From: Candidatus Woesearchaeota archaeon
Lineage (GTDB): Archaea; Nanobdellota; Nanobdellia; Woesearchaeales; DSVV01
Assembly: GCA_016205905.1 (NCBI GenBank)
Contig: JACQSP010000041.1
Span: 1 to 9,819, forward strand
Length of the DNA stretch: 9,819 bases
Direction: 5' to 3'
The position numbers and the translations under genes are program-made. Within the stretch, counting starts at the first letter, position 1. Every line of letters begins with the position of its first letter. Positions 1-5,843 of this stretch are shown here, one piece after another. Below the pieces are notes generated by a model that had not been told where the DNA came from, ran no database searches, and was given only the letters and a program-made list of their open reading frames with translations.

Positions 1-23
1 ACTAAATGCTATGCACATACTAA

Positions 24-36
24 AAATTTATATAAT
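24..36 (+). promoter_or_regulatory. TATA box of the acetyltransferase gene
   Basis: AAATTTATATAAT has the form of an archaeal TATA element with an A-rich TFB-recognition side upstream. Its centre lies about 26 bases before the ATG at 57, so transcription would begin at or next to the start codon, giving a leaderless mRNA. Confidence 0.6.
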
Positions 37-56
37 TAAGATAATTATTAAATATT

Positions 57-566
57 ATGCCTGAAAAAATCATAGTAAAAGAAGCAACATTTGACGATGT
101 TGCAAAGGTAAACAAAACTATAGTGGAGTTTGACACTTCTTACAATAAAGAATATTTTCAGGATAGATGCGGCAATAAACAGACATTAGTTATTGTTGCA
201 TATCTTAAAATCCACAAAAAAAACACAATCAAAGATATTAATCATAAGAATACAAACAATCAAAAAAATACAAAAGAACTGCCAATTGGCTACATTGTTG
301 CATATGATCGGTTTGGTAAGAGTTCATTTTATTGCTGGATGGTTGGGGTAAATCCAAAATATAGGGGGAAAGGTGCATTAAAGGCAATGATGCAATATCT
401 TGAAGCTTGGGCAAAGAAAAAAGGTTACAGGCAATTAAGGATTAAAACTAGAAATATACGACGAGGAATGTTAAATTATCTTGTAAAATATGATTATAAT
501 TTTGTTGAAGTAATTAAAAAAGAGAACATTTTTGAAAACAGAATCCTGATGCAGAAAGAGATTTGA
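57..566 (+). CDS. GNAT-family N-acetyltransferase
   Basis: A predicted acetyl-CoA-dependent N-acetyltransferase of 169 residues; the substrate is unknown. The acetyl-CoA pyrophosphate-binding motif is visible at residues 102-112 (YRGKGALKAMM), preceded by the strand WMVGVNP that normally leads into it. The segment RGMLNYLVKYDYNFVEV (136-152) resembles the C-terminal part of the GNAT fold, where a Tyr often acts as general acid. The sixth motif position is Leu108 instead of the usual Gly or Ala, a mild deviation. Residues 54-74 form an Asn/Lys-rich, low-complexity insert between two core strands. A TATA box at 27-34 centres about 26 bases before the ATG, which supports this start and a leaderless transcript. 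The gene converges on fen1. RimI-like protein acetylation is possible, but nothing here shows it. Confidence 0.85.
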   Translation: MPEKIIVKEATFDDVAKVNKTIVEFDTSYNKEYFQDRCGNKQTLVIVAYLKIHKKNTIKDINHKNTNNQKNTKELPIGYIVAYDRFGKSSFYCWMVGVNPKYRGKGALKAMMQYLEAWAKKKGYRQLRIKTRNIRRGMLNYLVKYDYNFVEVIKKENIFENRILMQKEI

Positions 567-578
567 AAATAATATATG

Positions 579-585
579 AAAAAAA
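579..585 (-). terminator. Possible oligo-T terminator of fen1
   Basis: Seven A on the plus strand read as T7 in the transcript direction, 65 bases past the fen1 stop codon. A second T5 run lies closer, at 611-615. Archaeal termination often uses T-runs without a strong hairpin. The site lies in the convergent gap between the acetyltransferase and fen1. Confidence 0.4.
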
Positions 586-649
586 GTTGGATGGCGTAGC
601 CAAAAGCAAGAAAAATTCGTTTAACACTAACAATTCAACCAAGATAAAT

Positions 650-1696
650 TCAAAAAAACTCACCCAAACCTTTCTGATTCATATCTTTTGTTTCCATCAG
701 CTTGGCTATGGTTTTCTCCACTCGTTCTTTATCAAAATCATGCTTGTCGCATAAAAATGCAGTTAATTTGTTTGGCTCTGGTTTAACAAATTTAATAGAA
801 TAAATTTTCTCAACAGGCATTTGCTTGAAAGTTTCATAAACATCCTGCCAAGGATAATCAAAATAATCTTTCCATTTGGCTTCTTTGAAAAGAGCATCGT
901 AATCTTCTGGTGACTTGGCATGTTTATATTGCTTAACTAACTTTAATGCCTTTTGTGGCCCAATTCCTTTTATTCCGCCAATATTGTAATCTGTGCCAAC
1001 AAGCATTGACAATATTAATAATTGTTCAGATGTGATTCCTAAAGATTTCAAATTCTCGTCAAGGTTTATTAACTCTGGTTTAACAGTAGTATACCCTAAT
1101 GCACTGTTTTTTTTTCTTTTTCCTGCGATTGATAAATTTCTGATTATATTTGGCGCGCCATATAATAAAGAATCAAAATCCTGGCTTACACTGGCAAATG
1201 CATCATTTTGCTTGACAATGTATGCTGCTTGGGCTTCTCCCTCTGAAGCTGCTTGAATAATGGGCAGACCTAAACAGGTTATCAGTTCTTTTGCATCATC
1301 AACCATTTCAGTGGTTAATTTTGTTGTTCTGGCTGCATATTTTTTCATTGAGGCAAAATCTTCCCTTTCTTTAGCAATTTCATATTCTTTTTTTGCTTCT
1401 GCTTTCAGTTCAGATCTTCTTTCCCGTTCATATATCTTTAATTTGGGGGGTGGGCCGTCGAAAACAAACACTGGCTTCAAACCAAGTTCCATAAATGTTG
1501 ATACACGTGAAAATAAACCAATTAAATGAGAAGTCACATTACCTTTGCTGTCTGTTAATAAACTGCCGTCGGGAGAGCGTATTGTTGTTAGGAATTGGTA
1601 CAGCATGTTAAAACTATCAACTGCGAGAATTTTGTTATTTAAATCAGCCATACTAACTTCTTTTGATGTAATTAAATCTTTGATTGCGATGCCCAT
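650..1696 (-). CDS. fen: Flap endonuclease 1 (FEN1)
   Basis: A structure-specific 5' flap endonuclease that removes displaced flaps during Okazaki fragment maturation and long-patch base excision repair. The 348-residue length is normal for archaeal FEN1. The N-terminal XPG domain starts MGIAIKDL, where Gly2 is conserved. All the metal-binding acidic residues are present: Asp27 (LAVDSFN), Asp80 (FVFDGPPP), Glu152 and Glu154 (ASEGEA), Asp173 and Asp175 (SQDFDS) and Asp236 (GTDYN). A helix-hairpin-helix, GIKGIGPQKALKL, follows at about 241-253. The last eight residues, QKGLGEFF (341-348), form a PIP box for binding PCNA. The start is fixed by the conserved MGI. The gene follows the lipoprotein gene after 51 bases on the same strand, so co-transcription is possible, but no functional link is expected. 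Confidence 0.97.
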   Translation of the reverse strand: MGIAIKDLITSKEVSMADLNNKILAVDSFNMLYQFLTTIRSPDGSLLTDSKGNVTSHLIGLFSRVSTFMELGLKPVFVFDGPPPKLKIYERERRSELKAEAKKEYEIAKEREDFASMKKYAARTTKLTTEMVDDAKELITCLGLPIIQAASEGEAQAAYIVKQNDAFASVSQDFDSLLYGAPNIIRNLSIAGKRKKNSALGYTTVKPELINLDENLKSLGITSEQLLILSMLVGTDYNIGGIKGIGPQKALKLVKQYKHAKSPEDYDALFKEAKWKDYFDYPWQDVYETFKQMPVEKIYSIKFVKPEPNKLTAFLCDKHDFDKERVEKTIAKLMETKDMNQKGLGEFF

Positions 1697-1729
1697 TTTA
1701 AATAGTCGATTTAAATAGTTTGTATTTTG
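1697..1729 (-). promoter_or_regulatory. fen: Possible fen1 promoter with a repeated CTATTTAAA
   Basis: On the minus strand CTATTTAAA occurs twice, 13 bases apart (1710-1718 and 1697-1705), the second touching the ATG. The upstream copy is TATA-like but centres only about 18 bases before the start, too close for the usual spacing. A weaker A-rich element (AAAATACAAA, about 1719-1728) is better placed. The assignment is uncertain because fen1 could also be read through from the lipoprotein gene. Confidence 0.35.
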
Positions 1730-1747
1730 TTGAGATTTGCTTAAAAT

Positions 1748-2476
1748 TTACTTGACAATAAGTGTAAAATCAAAAAAATGATAATCGTGTGTAAATGGCT
1801 CTTCTACTGTTTCTGTTTTAAGCCTAAATTTATATGTACCGGCAAAGGTAGGCTTGCCTTCTTTATTTGCTTTCTCACCAACAGATACGATTAATGGAAT
1901 ATAAGCAATTTCATTTTTTCCTAAAGTGTATTGCTTATTAGTATCAGTATACTTTGAAAACCAGCTAAGTATAGTATCATCTGCGCCGCCATTGCTTAAA
2001 GAAACTGTTTTTGATTCAAGCAGTTGGATAGTATATTTGAATATCGCAGGTTTAACATTGGTATTTTTTATGCCAAAAGCATATGTGTATGCCCCGCCAA
2101 CAGGAACTTGGTCATTTATTCCTAACATTTGGGGAAATATTGCTGTCTTCTGCGTCATTAACATATTTTTAATAGTATCTGTTTGTTGTGATGTTAATTC
2201 TAATTGTGGAATAACTTCTTGTTTTATTTCTGTTTTTTCTGGGGTATTTGTTTCTTTGATGTCATCTTTTTGTTCTTGTGTGTTAACTACTTTCTCTTCT
2301 GCAGTAGAAAGTGTGGTTTGCGCCCCAGCATTACATTTAGAAGCATCACTTACAACAGAATTATCTGGACATACATATTGGTTAGGGCTGCAGGCATATA
2401 AAAGTATAAAAGCCGCCAATAATAAGCCAATGATTAATTTATAGTTTACAGATTTTTTTTTAATAGACGTTTTCAT
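1748..2476 (-). CDS. Predicted lipoprotein with C-terminal beta-rich domain
   Basis: A 242-residue secreted, probably membrane-anchored protein of unknown function. It opens with a basic stretch (KTSIKKK), a hydrophobic segment at about 14-27 and a lipobox-like LYAC with Cys29. A short Cys motif follows (Cys36 and Cys48, in YVCPDNSVVSDASKC), then a Thr/Glu/Lys-rich linker to about residue 95. A helical stretch (about 95-110) precedes a likely beta-sandwich at about 118-242 with alternating hydrophobic residues (YTYAFGIKNTN, YIPLIVSVGE, GTYKFRLKTE, FDFTLIVK), which suggests an Ig-like extracellular fold. The start ATG has a G-rich ribosome-binding site 7 bases upstream. I cannot name a ligand or partner. 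The lipobox and domain readings are inference from pattern; the signal peptide itself is clear. Confidence 0.8.
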   Translation of the reverse strand: MKTSIKKKSVNYKLIIGLLLAAFILLYACSPNQYVCPDNSVVSDASKCNAGAQTTLSTAEEKVVNTQEQKDDIKETNTPEKTEIKQEVIPQLELTSQQTDTIKNMLMTQKTAIFPQMLGINDQVPVGGAYTYAFGIKNTNVKPAIFKYTIQLLESKTVSLSNGGADDTILSWFSKYTDTNKQYTLGKNEIAYIPLIVSVGEKANKEGKPTFAGTYKFRLKTETVEEPFTHDYHFFDFTLIVK

Positions 2477-2483
2477 AAATCAA

Positions 2484-2489
2484 CCCCCT
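2484..2489 (-). promoter_or_regulatory. Ribosome-binding site of the lipoprotein gene
   Basis: AGGGGG on the minus strand, continuing into TTGATTT, ends 7 bases before the ATG at 2476. It resembles AGGAGGTGAT with a G for A and would pair with the 16S rRNA tail partly through G-U. It supports the chosen start. This is one of only two genes in the window with a recognisable Shine-Dalgarno site. Confidence 0.5.
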
Positions 2490-2516
2490 GATTCTTAACT
2501 TATTTTTGATGTATTC

Positions 2517-2530
2517 TTAATTAAGTTTCA
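2517..2530 (-). promoter_or_regulatory. Possible TATA box of the lipoprotein gene
   Basis: On the minus strand GAAACTTAATTAAG has an A-rich TFB-side element followed by TTAATTAA. It centres about 45 bases before the ATG. A start about 26 bases downstream would give a leader near 19 bases that includes the G-rich ribosome-binding site. Confidence 0.35.
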
Positions 2531-2540
2531 TTTAATTCTC

Positions 2541-2566
2541 AATCAATCTACTTCCAATAGATGATT
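2541..2566 (-). terminator. Weak hairpin at the stop of the winged-helix/nuclease-like gene
   Basis: AATCA-a-TCTA (2541-2550) pairs with TAGA-TGATT (2558-2566) around a 7-base loop, giving a 9-bp stem with one bulge that overlaps the TAA stop. No strong T-run follows directly. It could help end transcription before the lipoprotein promoter, but chance pairing in AT-rich DNA is possible. Confidence 0.25.
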
Positions 2567-3707
2567 ACAAAAATACTAACTTCATGTTCTTGAATTCCGC
2601 AGTTAATATAGATTGTGCTTTTTTAGTAACCTCACCAGTTGTTATAAACAACACAGGCAGATTCTTTTTCTGGCCTTTGACATAGGCGCTTGCTAAGTCT
2701 CCTTCATTGCACTTTTTCTTTGTTTTTATTTTGCATAAATATTCTATTTTGCCAACAGGCGAAGGCACTTCTGCCAGACAGTCAATTTCTTTGTTTTTCT
2801 TAATAATTTCAACATCACTAAACGTAATATTATTTTGATTAAAATAAGTTTTTAGTTTTGAAAATAGCTCATCTTTAATATTATCATATTTAATATTGGT
2901 TAGGGGTTGGGTTAATGATTGTAATGATTGCTGCTCTTTAATTTCTTTAATATTACTAGGAATAGATGATTCAGAGATTCCAGAAACAGGTTGTTTTCTC
3001 TTGATGTTCTCTATATCTTTTTCTAGGTTATCTTTTTCTTCGTCTGTTATTGAGCTAATTGTTTCTTTTTCCCTGTTAACTGTTTCAATACGCTCCTTGT
3101 TTATTTTTATTTGTTCAGGCTTAGTTTTAACTGTTTCTTTCACCGGTTCATGAGCTTCAGTGAGCAGGGATTCTTTCAAGATTGTTTTTTGGGCGGGTGG
3201 TTTTTCTGAATTTAATTCTTGTCTAATTTCTTTTTGTATTTCATCTTTGGGTTGTTTAAGCATTAAATGCTGCTGTATAAGCGCAACACATTCTTCTTGC
3301 GCCAATAAATACCACCCCCAAAATAATTCAGTCGAATTGTCAACAGTAACCTGCAAAGGCCTTGCATAATCAGGGATATATCGTAAAGAAACCCTTAATA
3401 ACGGCGTTAATTCATTATCTTTCAATACCTTTTTTTCTTTTAACAAGTTATAAGCTTTTATGTCTTTTTCGTTTAAATGTTTACTAAGCTCCTGCAATCT
3501 TGTTTTTTGTTCAGGAAGATAATAAAAAGGGCTTCCGCCAATCTTAACAGTTGTTATGAGAAGCTTTCCATTTGCAACAAGCTCTGATAATGCTGCTCCA
3601 GTCATAAATGTGTCTGAGCCGAAAGATTTAACAAGATCTTTGGGGATAACTGGCCCTTTTGTCCTAACAAATTGTATGATTTTTTCTTTGTCGATGGCTT
3701 GATACAT
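2565..3707 (-). CDS. Winged-helix protein with C-terminal PD-(D/E)XK-like domain
   Basis: A 380-residue protein of unknown function (residue numbers count from the ATG at 3707). Residues about 3-64 look like a winged helix: IIQFVRTKGPVIPKDLVKSF, then a recognition-helix-like SDTFMTGAALSELVANGKL, then a wing (TTVKIGGSPFYYL). A helical section runs to about 155, followed by a charged Lys/Glu linker (about 155-270) with coiled-coil potential. The C-terminal domain (about 275-380) has the layout of a restriction-endonuclease or Mrr-like fold: KEIDCLAEV with Asp309, a beta-hairpin through GKIEY, then LCKIKTKKK, then ASAYVKG and a LPVLFITTG strand. The usual E/QxK is CxK (Cys325-Lys328 region), so catalysis may be lost. 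A TTG two codons upstream extends the frame, but the TATA box at 3730-3740 sits about 28 bases before this ATG and favours it. Fold assignment is inference. Confidence 0.75.
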   Translation of the reverse strand: MYQAIDKEKIIQFVRTKGPVIPKDLVKSFGSDTFMTGAALSELVANGKLLITTVKIGGSPFYYLPEQKTRLQELSKHLNEKDIKAYNLLKEKKVLKDNELTPLLRVSLRYIPDYARPLQVTVDNSTELFWGWYLLAQEECVALIQQHLMLKQPKDEIQKEIRQELNSEKPPAQKTILKESLLTEAHEPVKETVKTKPEQIKINKERIETVNREKETISSITDEEKDNLEKDIENIKRKQPVSGISESSIPSNIKEIKEQQSLQSLTQPLTNIKYDNIKDELFSKLKTYFNQNNITFSDVEIIKKNKEIDCLAEVPSPVGKIEYLCKIKTKKKCNEGDLASAYVKGQKKNLPVLFITTGEVTKKAQSILTAEFKNMKLVFL

Positions 3708-3729
3708 AATCAAATGGGGTTAAAGAATG

Positions 3730-3740
3730 TTTATATATTT
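3730..3740 (-). promoter_or_regulatory. TATA box of the winged-helix/nuclease-like gene
   Basis: AAATATATAAA on the minus strand, in AATAAATATATAAACATTC. Its centre is about 28 bases before the ATG at 3707, so transcription should start at or just before that ATG. This decides the start in favour of 3707 over the in-frame TTG at 3713. Confidence 0.65.
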
Positions 3741-3803
3741 ATTGTAAATTTAATAGGATTATTCATTTAACCGAAAGTATTTGATTTGGTTAGGCGCTTG
3801 TTA

Positions 3804-3813
3804 AAGAAAAATT
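3804..3813 (-). terminator. Possible oligo-T terminator of the SpoIIM-family gene
   Basis: The minus strand reads AATTTTTCTTT about 35-45 bases after the SpoIIM-family stop. It lies between that gene and the separately promoted winged-helix gene, where an archaeal T-run terminator would be expected. No hairpin directly precedes it. Confidence 0.35.
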
Positions 3814-3847
3814 ATGTCAAGTAAACAGAAGGTACATTTCAAATATC

Positions 3848-4696
3848 CTAAAAAAATCTCGGCGTAATAAACACCTCCACCATTGCAGCAATAAATAATA
3901 AAACAATCGAAATTATTAACAAATCTGAAACATCAAAGATTATTTTCTCAAATTTATCTGAGCCTAAAACATGCCTGATTACTGCGATAGATATAATGCC
4001 GCCTGCCAGCGCTGCAACCAAATATGCTAATATCTCAAAAAAACCATGAATCATGAACTTTAAAATACCTACAGAAAATATATGAAAATATCGTGCAGCA
4101 AACTCAATCCCGAAATAATTGCTTATGTGCGCAAGATTTTCGCGGATAAAGGTTCCGGCTGCTGCAGCAATAACAGCAGCGTTCCATGAAAGAATGAACA
4201 TTGCTCCAACACCATACAAAAACGAAAATAAGACACAGATAGACAACACACGGAGGTTATTAAAGAAGATTGGTTTAAGATGTGCTGCTTGTATTGTATT
4301 GCCCTGAATAATAGTATTAATGTTAGTTATGGTTTCCAGTTGGGCACTAAAAACTACAGTTAAATATTCTTGCGGCAAAAACATAAACCACAAAGTATAA
4401 GCTATTAAAAACCCCAAAAACAAAAACATAAAGACTTCTAATGCTTTTGAATGTTCTTTTAAAAGTGTTTTCTCTGGTGCTTGAGATTCGTCTTTAATCT
4501 CTTCATATTTTACAGTATTATAAATAATGGGAAAACTCATCAAAACAGAAAGGAAAATCATAACTAAGGAGCTGTGCGACTTAAAAACTACTAAACTTAG
4601 AATAATTGAAAGTGATGAGAAGATAACACCCAAAAAGAACATCTGCCAAGGCCTTTTTTCAGCGCTTATTGGATTGAGTAGTAGATTTAACACCAT
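3848..4696 (-). CDS. SpoIIM-family (COG1300) integral membrane protein
   Basis: A 282-residue polytopic membrane protein of the family named after Bacillus stage II sporulation protein M. Archaeal members have no established function. Hydrophobic segments lie at about 18-38, 42-60, 87-107, 145-170, 171-185, 208-240 and 257-277. Two signature regions are visible. FNNLRVLSICVLFSFLYGVG (145-164) is followed by SWNAAVIAAAAG (170-181). HGFFEILAYLVAALAGG (217-233) carries the conserved His-Gly and Glu. Between the first and second halves there is a soluble loop (about 62-86) with Lys/Glu and a probable external loop at 108-142. A TATA box about 26 bases before the ATG supports this start and a leaderless transcript. 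It is divergent from aIF2-beta. A role in membrane remodelling or transport is only a guess from the bacterial name. Confidence 0.87.
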   Translation of the reverse strand: MVLNLLLNPISAEKRPWQMFFLGVIFSSLSIILSLVVFKSHSSLVMIFLSVLMSFPIIYNTVKYEEIKDESQAPEKTLLKEHSKALEVFMFLFLGFLIAYTLWFMFLPQEYLTVVFSAQLETITNINTIIQGNTIQAAHLKPIFFNNLRVLSICVLFSFLYGVGAMFILSWNAAVIAAAAGTFIRENLAHISNYFGIEFAARYFHIFSVGILKFMIHGFFEILAYLVAALAGGIISIAVIRHVLGSDKFEKIIFDVSDLLIISIVLLFIAAMVEVFITPRFF

Positions 4697-4713
4697 CTTG
4701 GGGATTTAATTTA

Positions 4714-4730
4714 GTTTATATTTTATAAAT
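4714..4730 (-). promoter_or_regulatory. TATA box of the SpoIIM-family gene
   Basis: The minus strand reads ATTTATAAAATATAAA here, preceded by the purine-rich AAAAG. The centre is about 26 bases before the ATG at 4696, which fits a leaderless transcript. It overlaps the left arm of the palindrome at 4724-4748. Confidence 0.6.
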
Positions 4731-4748
4731 CTTTTGAAAAGATTTATA
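4724..4748. repeat. 25-bp perfect palindrome in the divergent promoter region
   Basis: Two 12-base arms, TATAAATCTTTT and AAAAGATTTATA, flank a single G at 4736. Each arm reads outward as an A/G-rich TFB-side element plus TATA sequence, so the palindrome offers a core promoter in both directions. The right-hand unit GAAAAGATTTATA recurs at 4825-4837 in front of aIF2-beta. It may be two back-to-back core promoters, a regulator site, or both. Confidence 0.6.
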
Positions 4749-4824
4749 TGGATAGATTTTATGATAATGCCACTGCAACAAATTTAAGGCTGTAGTATTA
4801 TCTATTTGAAAAGCTAGCACATAC

Positions 4825-4840
4825 GAAAAGATTTATAAAT
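4825..4840 (+). promoter_or_regulatory. Core promoter of the aIF2-beta gene
   Basis: GAAAAGATTTATAAAT combines a purine-rich TFB element with a TATA box. It centres about 28 bases before the ATG at 4862, matching a leaderless start there and arguing against the TTG at 4856 or the ATG at 4871. Confidence 0.65.
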
Positions 4841-4861
4841 CATTCTGCTAACCTTTTGCAG

Positions 4862-5290
4862 ATGGGTAACATGACAAGTGAAGAAGAATATAATGCTTTA
4901 TTGAATGAAGCATACACAAAGCTGCCTGAAAAACAGGAAGCCACATCCAGGTTTGAAATACCTAAGGTTATGGGCCACGTTCAGGGCAACAGAACTATCA
5001 TAAGCAACTTTCATCAGATAGCTAGCACATTAAACAGGCCAGTTGAACATTTATTGAAATACCTGCTGAAAGAGCTAGCTACGCCGGCAGAACTGAAAAA
5101 GAATGGAATCATATTTGGGACAAAGATTTCAGCATCGAGAATTAATGAAAAGATAGAAAAATATATTGAAGAATATGTTCTATGTAAAGATTGCGGAAAG
5201 CCAGATACAAAATTAATCAAAGAGGGAAATTATCTGTTCAAAAGATGTATGGCATGCGGCGCAAAACAATGTGTAAACGCAAAAATTTAA
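4862..5290 (+). CDS. eif2b: Translation initiation factor aIF2 subunit beta
   Basis: The beta subunit of archaeal initiation factor 2, which with the alpha and gamma subunits carries initiator Met-tRNA to the small ribosomal subunit. At 142 residues the length is typical. An N-terminal helix (EEEYNALLNEAYTKLPE, 7-23), which binds the gamma subunit in known structures, leads into the central alpha/beta domain (about 30-103), with family motifs FEIPKV, GNRTIISNF, LNRPVEHLLKYLLKELAT and GTKISASRINEKIEKYI. The C-terminal zinc ribbon has Cys108/Cys111 (CKDC) and Cys129/Cys132 (CMAC). An extra Cys137 follows. ATG 4862 is chosen by TATA spacing; ATG 4871, three codons on, would also give a full-length family member. 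It is transcribed away from the SpoIIM gene and followed by acylphosphatase after 80 bases with its own promoter. Confidence 0.96.
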   Translation: MGNMTSEEEYNALLNEAYTKLPEKQEATSRFEIPKVMGHVQGNRTIISNFHQIASTLNRPVEHLLKYLLKELATPAELKKNGIIFGTKISASRINEKIEKYIEEYVLCKDCGKPDTKLIKEGNYLFKRCMACGAKQCVNAKI

Positions 5291-5310
5291 ATTATTGTTT
5301 GTTCTTTTCT
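5291..5310 (+). terminator. T-rich tract after aIF2-beta, possible terminator
   Basis: ATTATTGTTTGTTCTTTTCT directly follows the TAA stop. Such pyrimidine/T-rich tracts commonly end archaeal transcripts. There is no convincing hairpin. Confidence 0.35.
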
Positions 5311-5341
5311 GAATATAAGAATAGTTCTACAAAGCTGGATG

Positions 5342-5351
5342 GTTATAAATT
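5342..5351 (+). promoter_or_regulatory. TATA box of the acylphosphatase gene
   Basis: GTTATAAATT centres about 25 bases before ATG 5371 and only about 13 before the upstream in-frame ATG 5359. Normal archaeal spacing therefore favours 5371 and a leaderless transcript. Confidence 0.5.
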
Positions 5352-5370
5352 ATTATGAATGCTGATCAAA

Positions 5371-5649
5371 ATGGCAAATACAACAGTACAAATAATTATT
5401 ATCGGATTGGTTCAAGGGGTTTCTTTTCGTTATTATGCAAAGAAATTGGCTGTGTCTCTCGGTCTAACTGGTTTTGCAAAAAATTTAGGAGATGGTTCTA
5501 TTAACGTTCTTGTTCAGGGAAATAAAGATAATATTGACGAATTTATTGGGGGGTGTAAAAAAGGCCCTGAACAGGCAAAAGTCGAAAATATTAGAGTTAA
5601 AGAAATTAATTCGAAAGAAAAGTTTAATAATTTTGAAATAAGATATTAA
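5371..5649 (+). CDS. acyP: Acylphosphatase
   Basis: A small cytosolic enzyme that hydrolyses the carboxyl-phosphate bond of acyl phosphates. At 92 residues it has the usual family length. The signature IIGLVQGVSFRYYAKKLA contains the phosphate-binding loop and catalytic Arg20. The second motif, GFAKNLGDGSINVLVQG, supplies catalytic Asn38; the Arg-Asn spacing of 18 equals that of characterised acylphosphatases. The C-terminal strands (VKEINSKEKFNNFEIRY) complete the ferredoxin-like fold. An in-frame ATG at 5359 would add MLIK, but TATA spacing and family length favour 5371. The stop codon lies inside a 7-base sequence repeated on the far side of the inverted-repeat element that follows, so that element seems to abut the end of the gene without damaging it. 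Confidence 0.94.
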   Translation: MANTTVQIIIIGLVQGVSFRYYAKKLAVSLGLTGFAKNLGDGSINVLVQGNKDNIDEFIGGCKKGPEQAKVENIRVKEINSKEKFNNFEIRY

Positions 5650-5650
5650 A

Positions 5651-5806
5651 AAGCAGCTACTAAGCTTGCCAGTCAGCTTTGGCGAAAACCCACAGAATAA
5701 GTGTGTTGTGGAACCACACAATTATTCAAGTGTTTTCGCTCCCCTTTTTGTCTTACGAGATACAATCGCAAAGCTGACAAATTGAAGGCAAGCTTAGTAG
5801 CTGCTT
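5651..5806. repeat. Nested inverted-repeat element, MITE-like or structured RNA
   Basis: A 156-base fold-back structure fills most of the gap between the convergent acylphosphatase and DP2 genes. The outer arms are perfect 20-bp inverted repeats (AAGCAGCTACTAAGCTTGCC, 5651-5670, and 5787-5806). Inside them GTCAGCTTTG (5672-5681) pairs with 5769-5778, then GCGAAAAC (5682-5689) with 5732-5739, then GAATAA (5695-5700) with 5722-5727, closing on a G/C-rich apical hairpin (about 5702-5720). The right side carries an unpaired segment at 5740-5765. TTAAAAA occurs at both borders (5646-5652 and 5805-5811), overlapping the arm ends and resembling a target-site duplication. There is no ORF of note. It may be a non-autonomous mobile element, a structured RNA, or a two-way terminator; T5 at 5745-5749 could end acylphosphatase transcription. 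Confidence 0.75.
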
Positions 5807-5843
5807 AAAAAGTATCAACAAACTGCTAAACTTTAAGCAAGAT

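Noticed and set aside
563..754. A 63-codon plus-strand frame with a TTG start overlapping the acetyltransferase stop
   Set aside because: It runs into the 3' end of fen1 on the other strand, has no promoter or ribosome-binding site, and resembles no family.
3813..3866. A 17-codon plus-strand frame, MSSKQKVHFKYPKKISA
   Set aside because: It overlaps the C-terminal codons of the SpoIIM-family gene and has no TATA box at a suitable distance.
5651..5806. Integron attC site or a tRNA gene in the inverted-repeat element
   Set aside because: The arms lack the GTTRRRY/RYYYAAC core sites, no integrase is present, and the stems do not form a cloverleaf with a T-arm.
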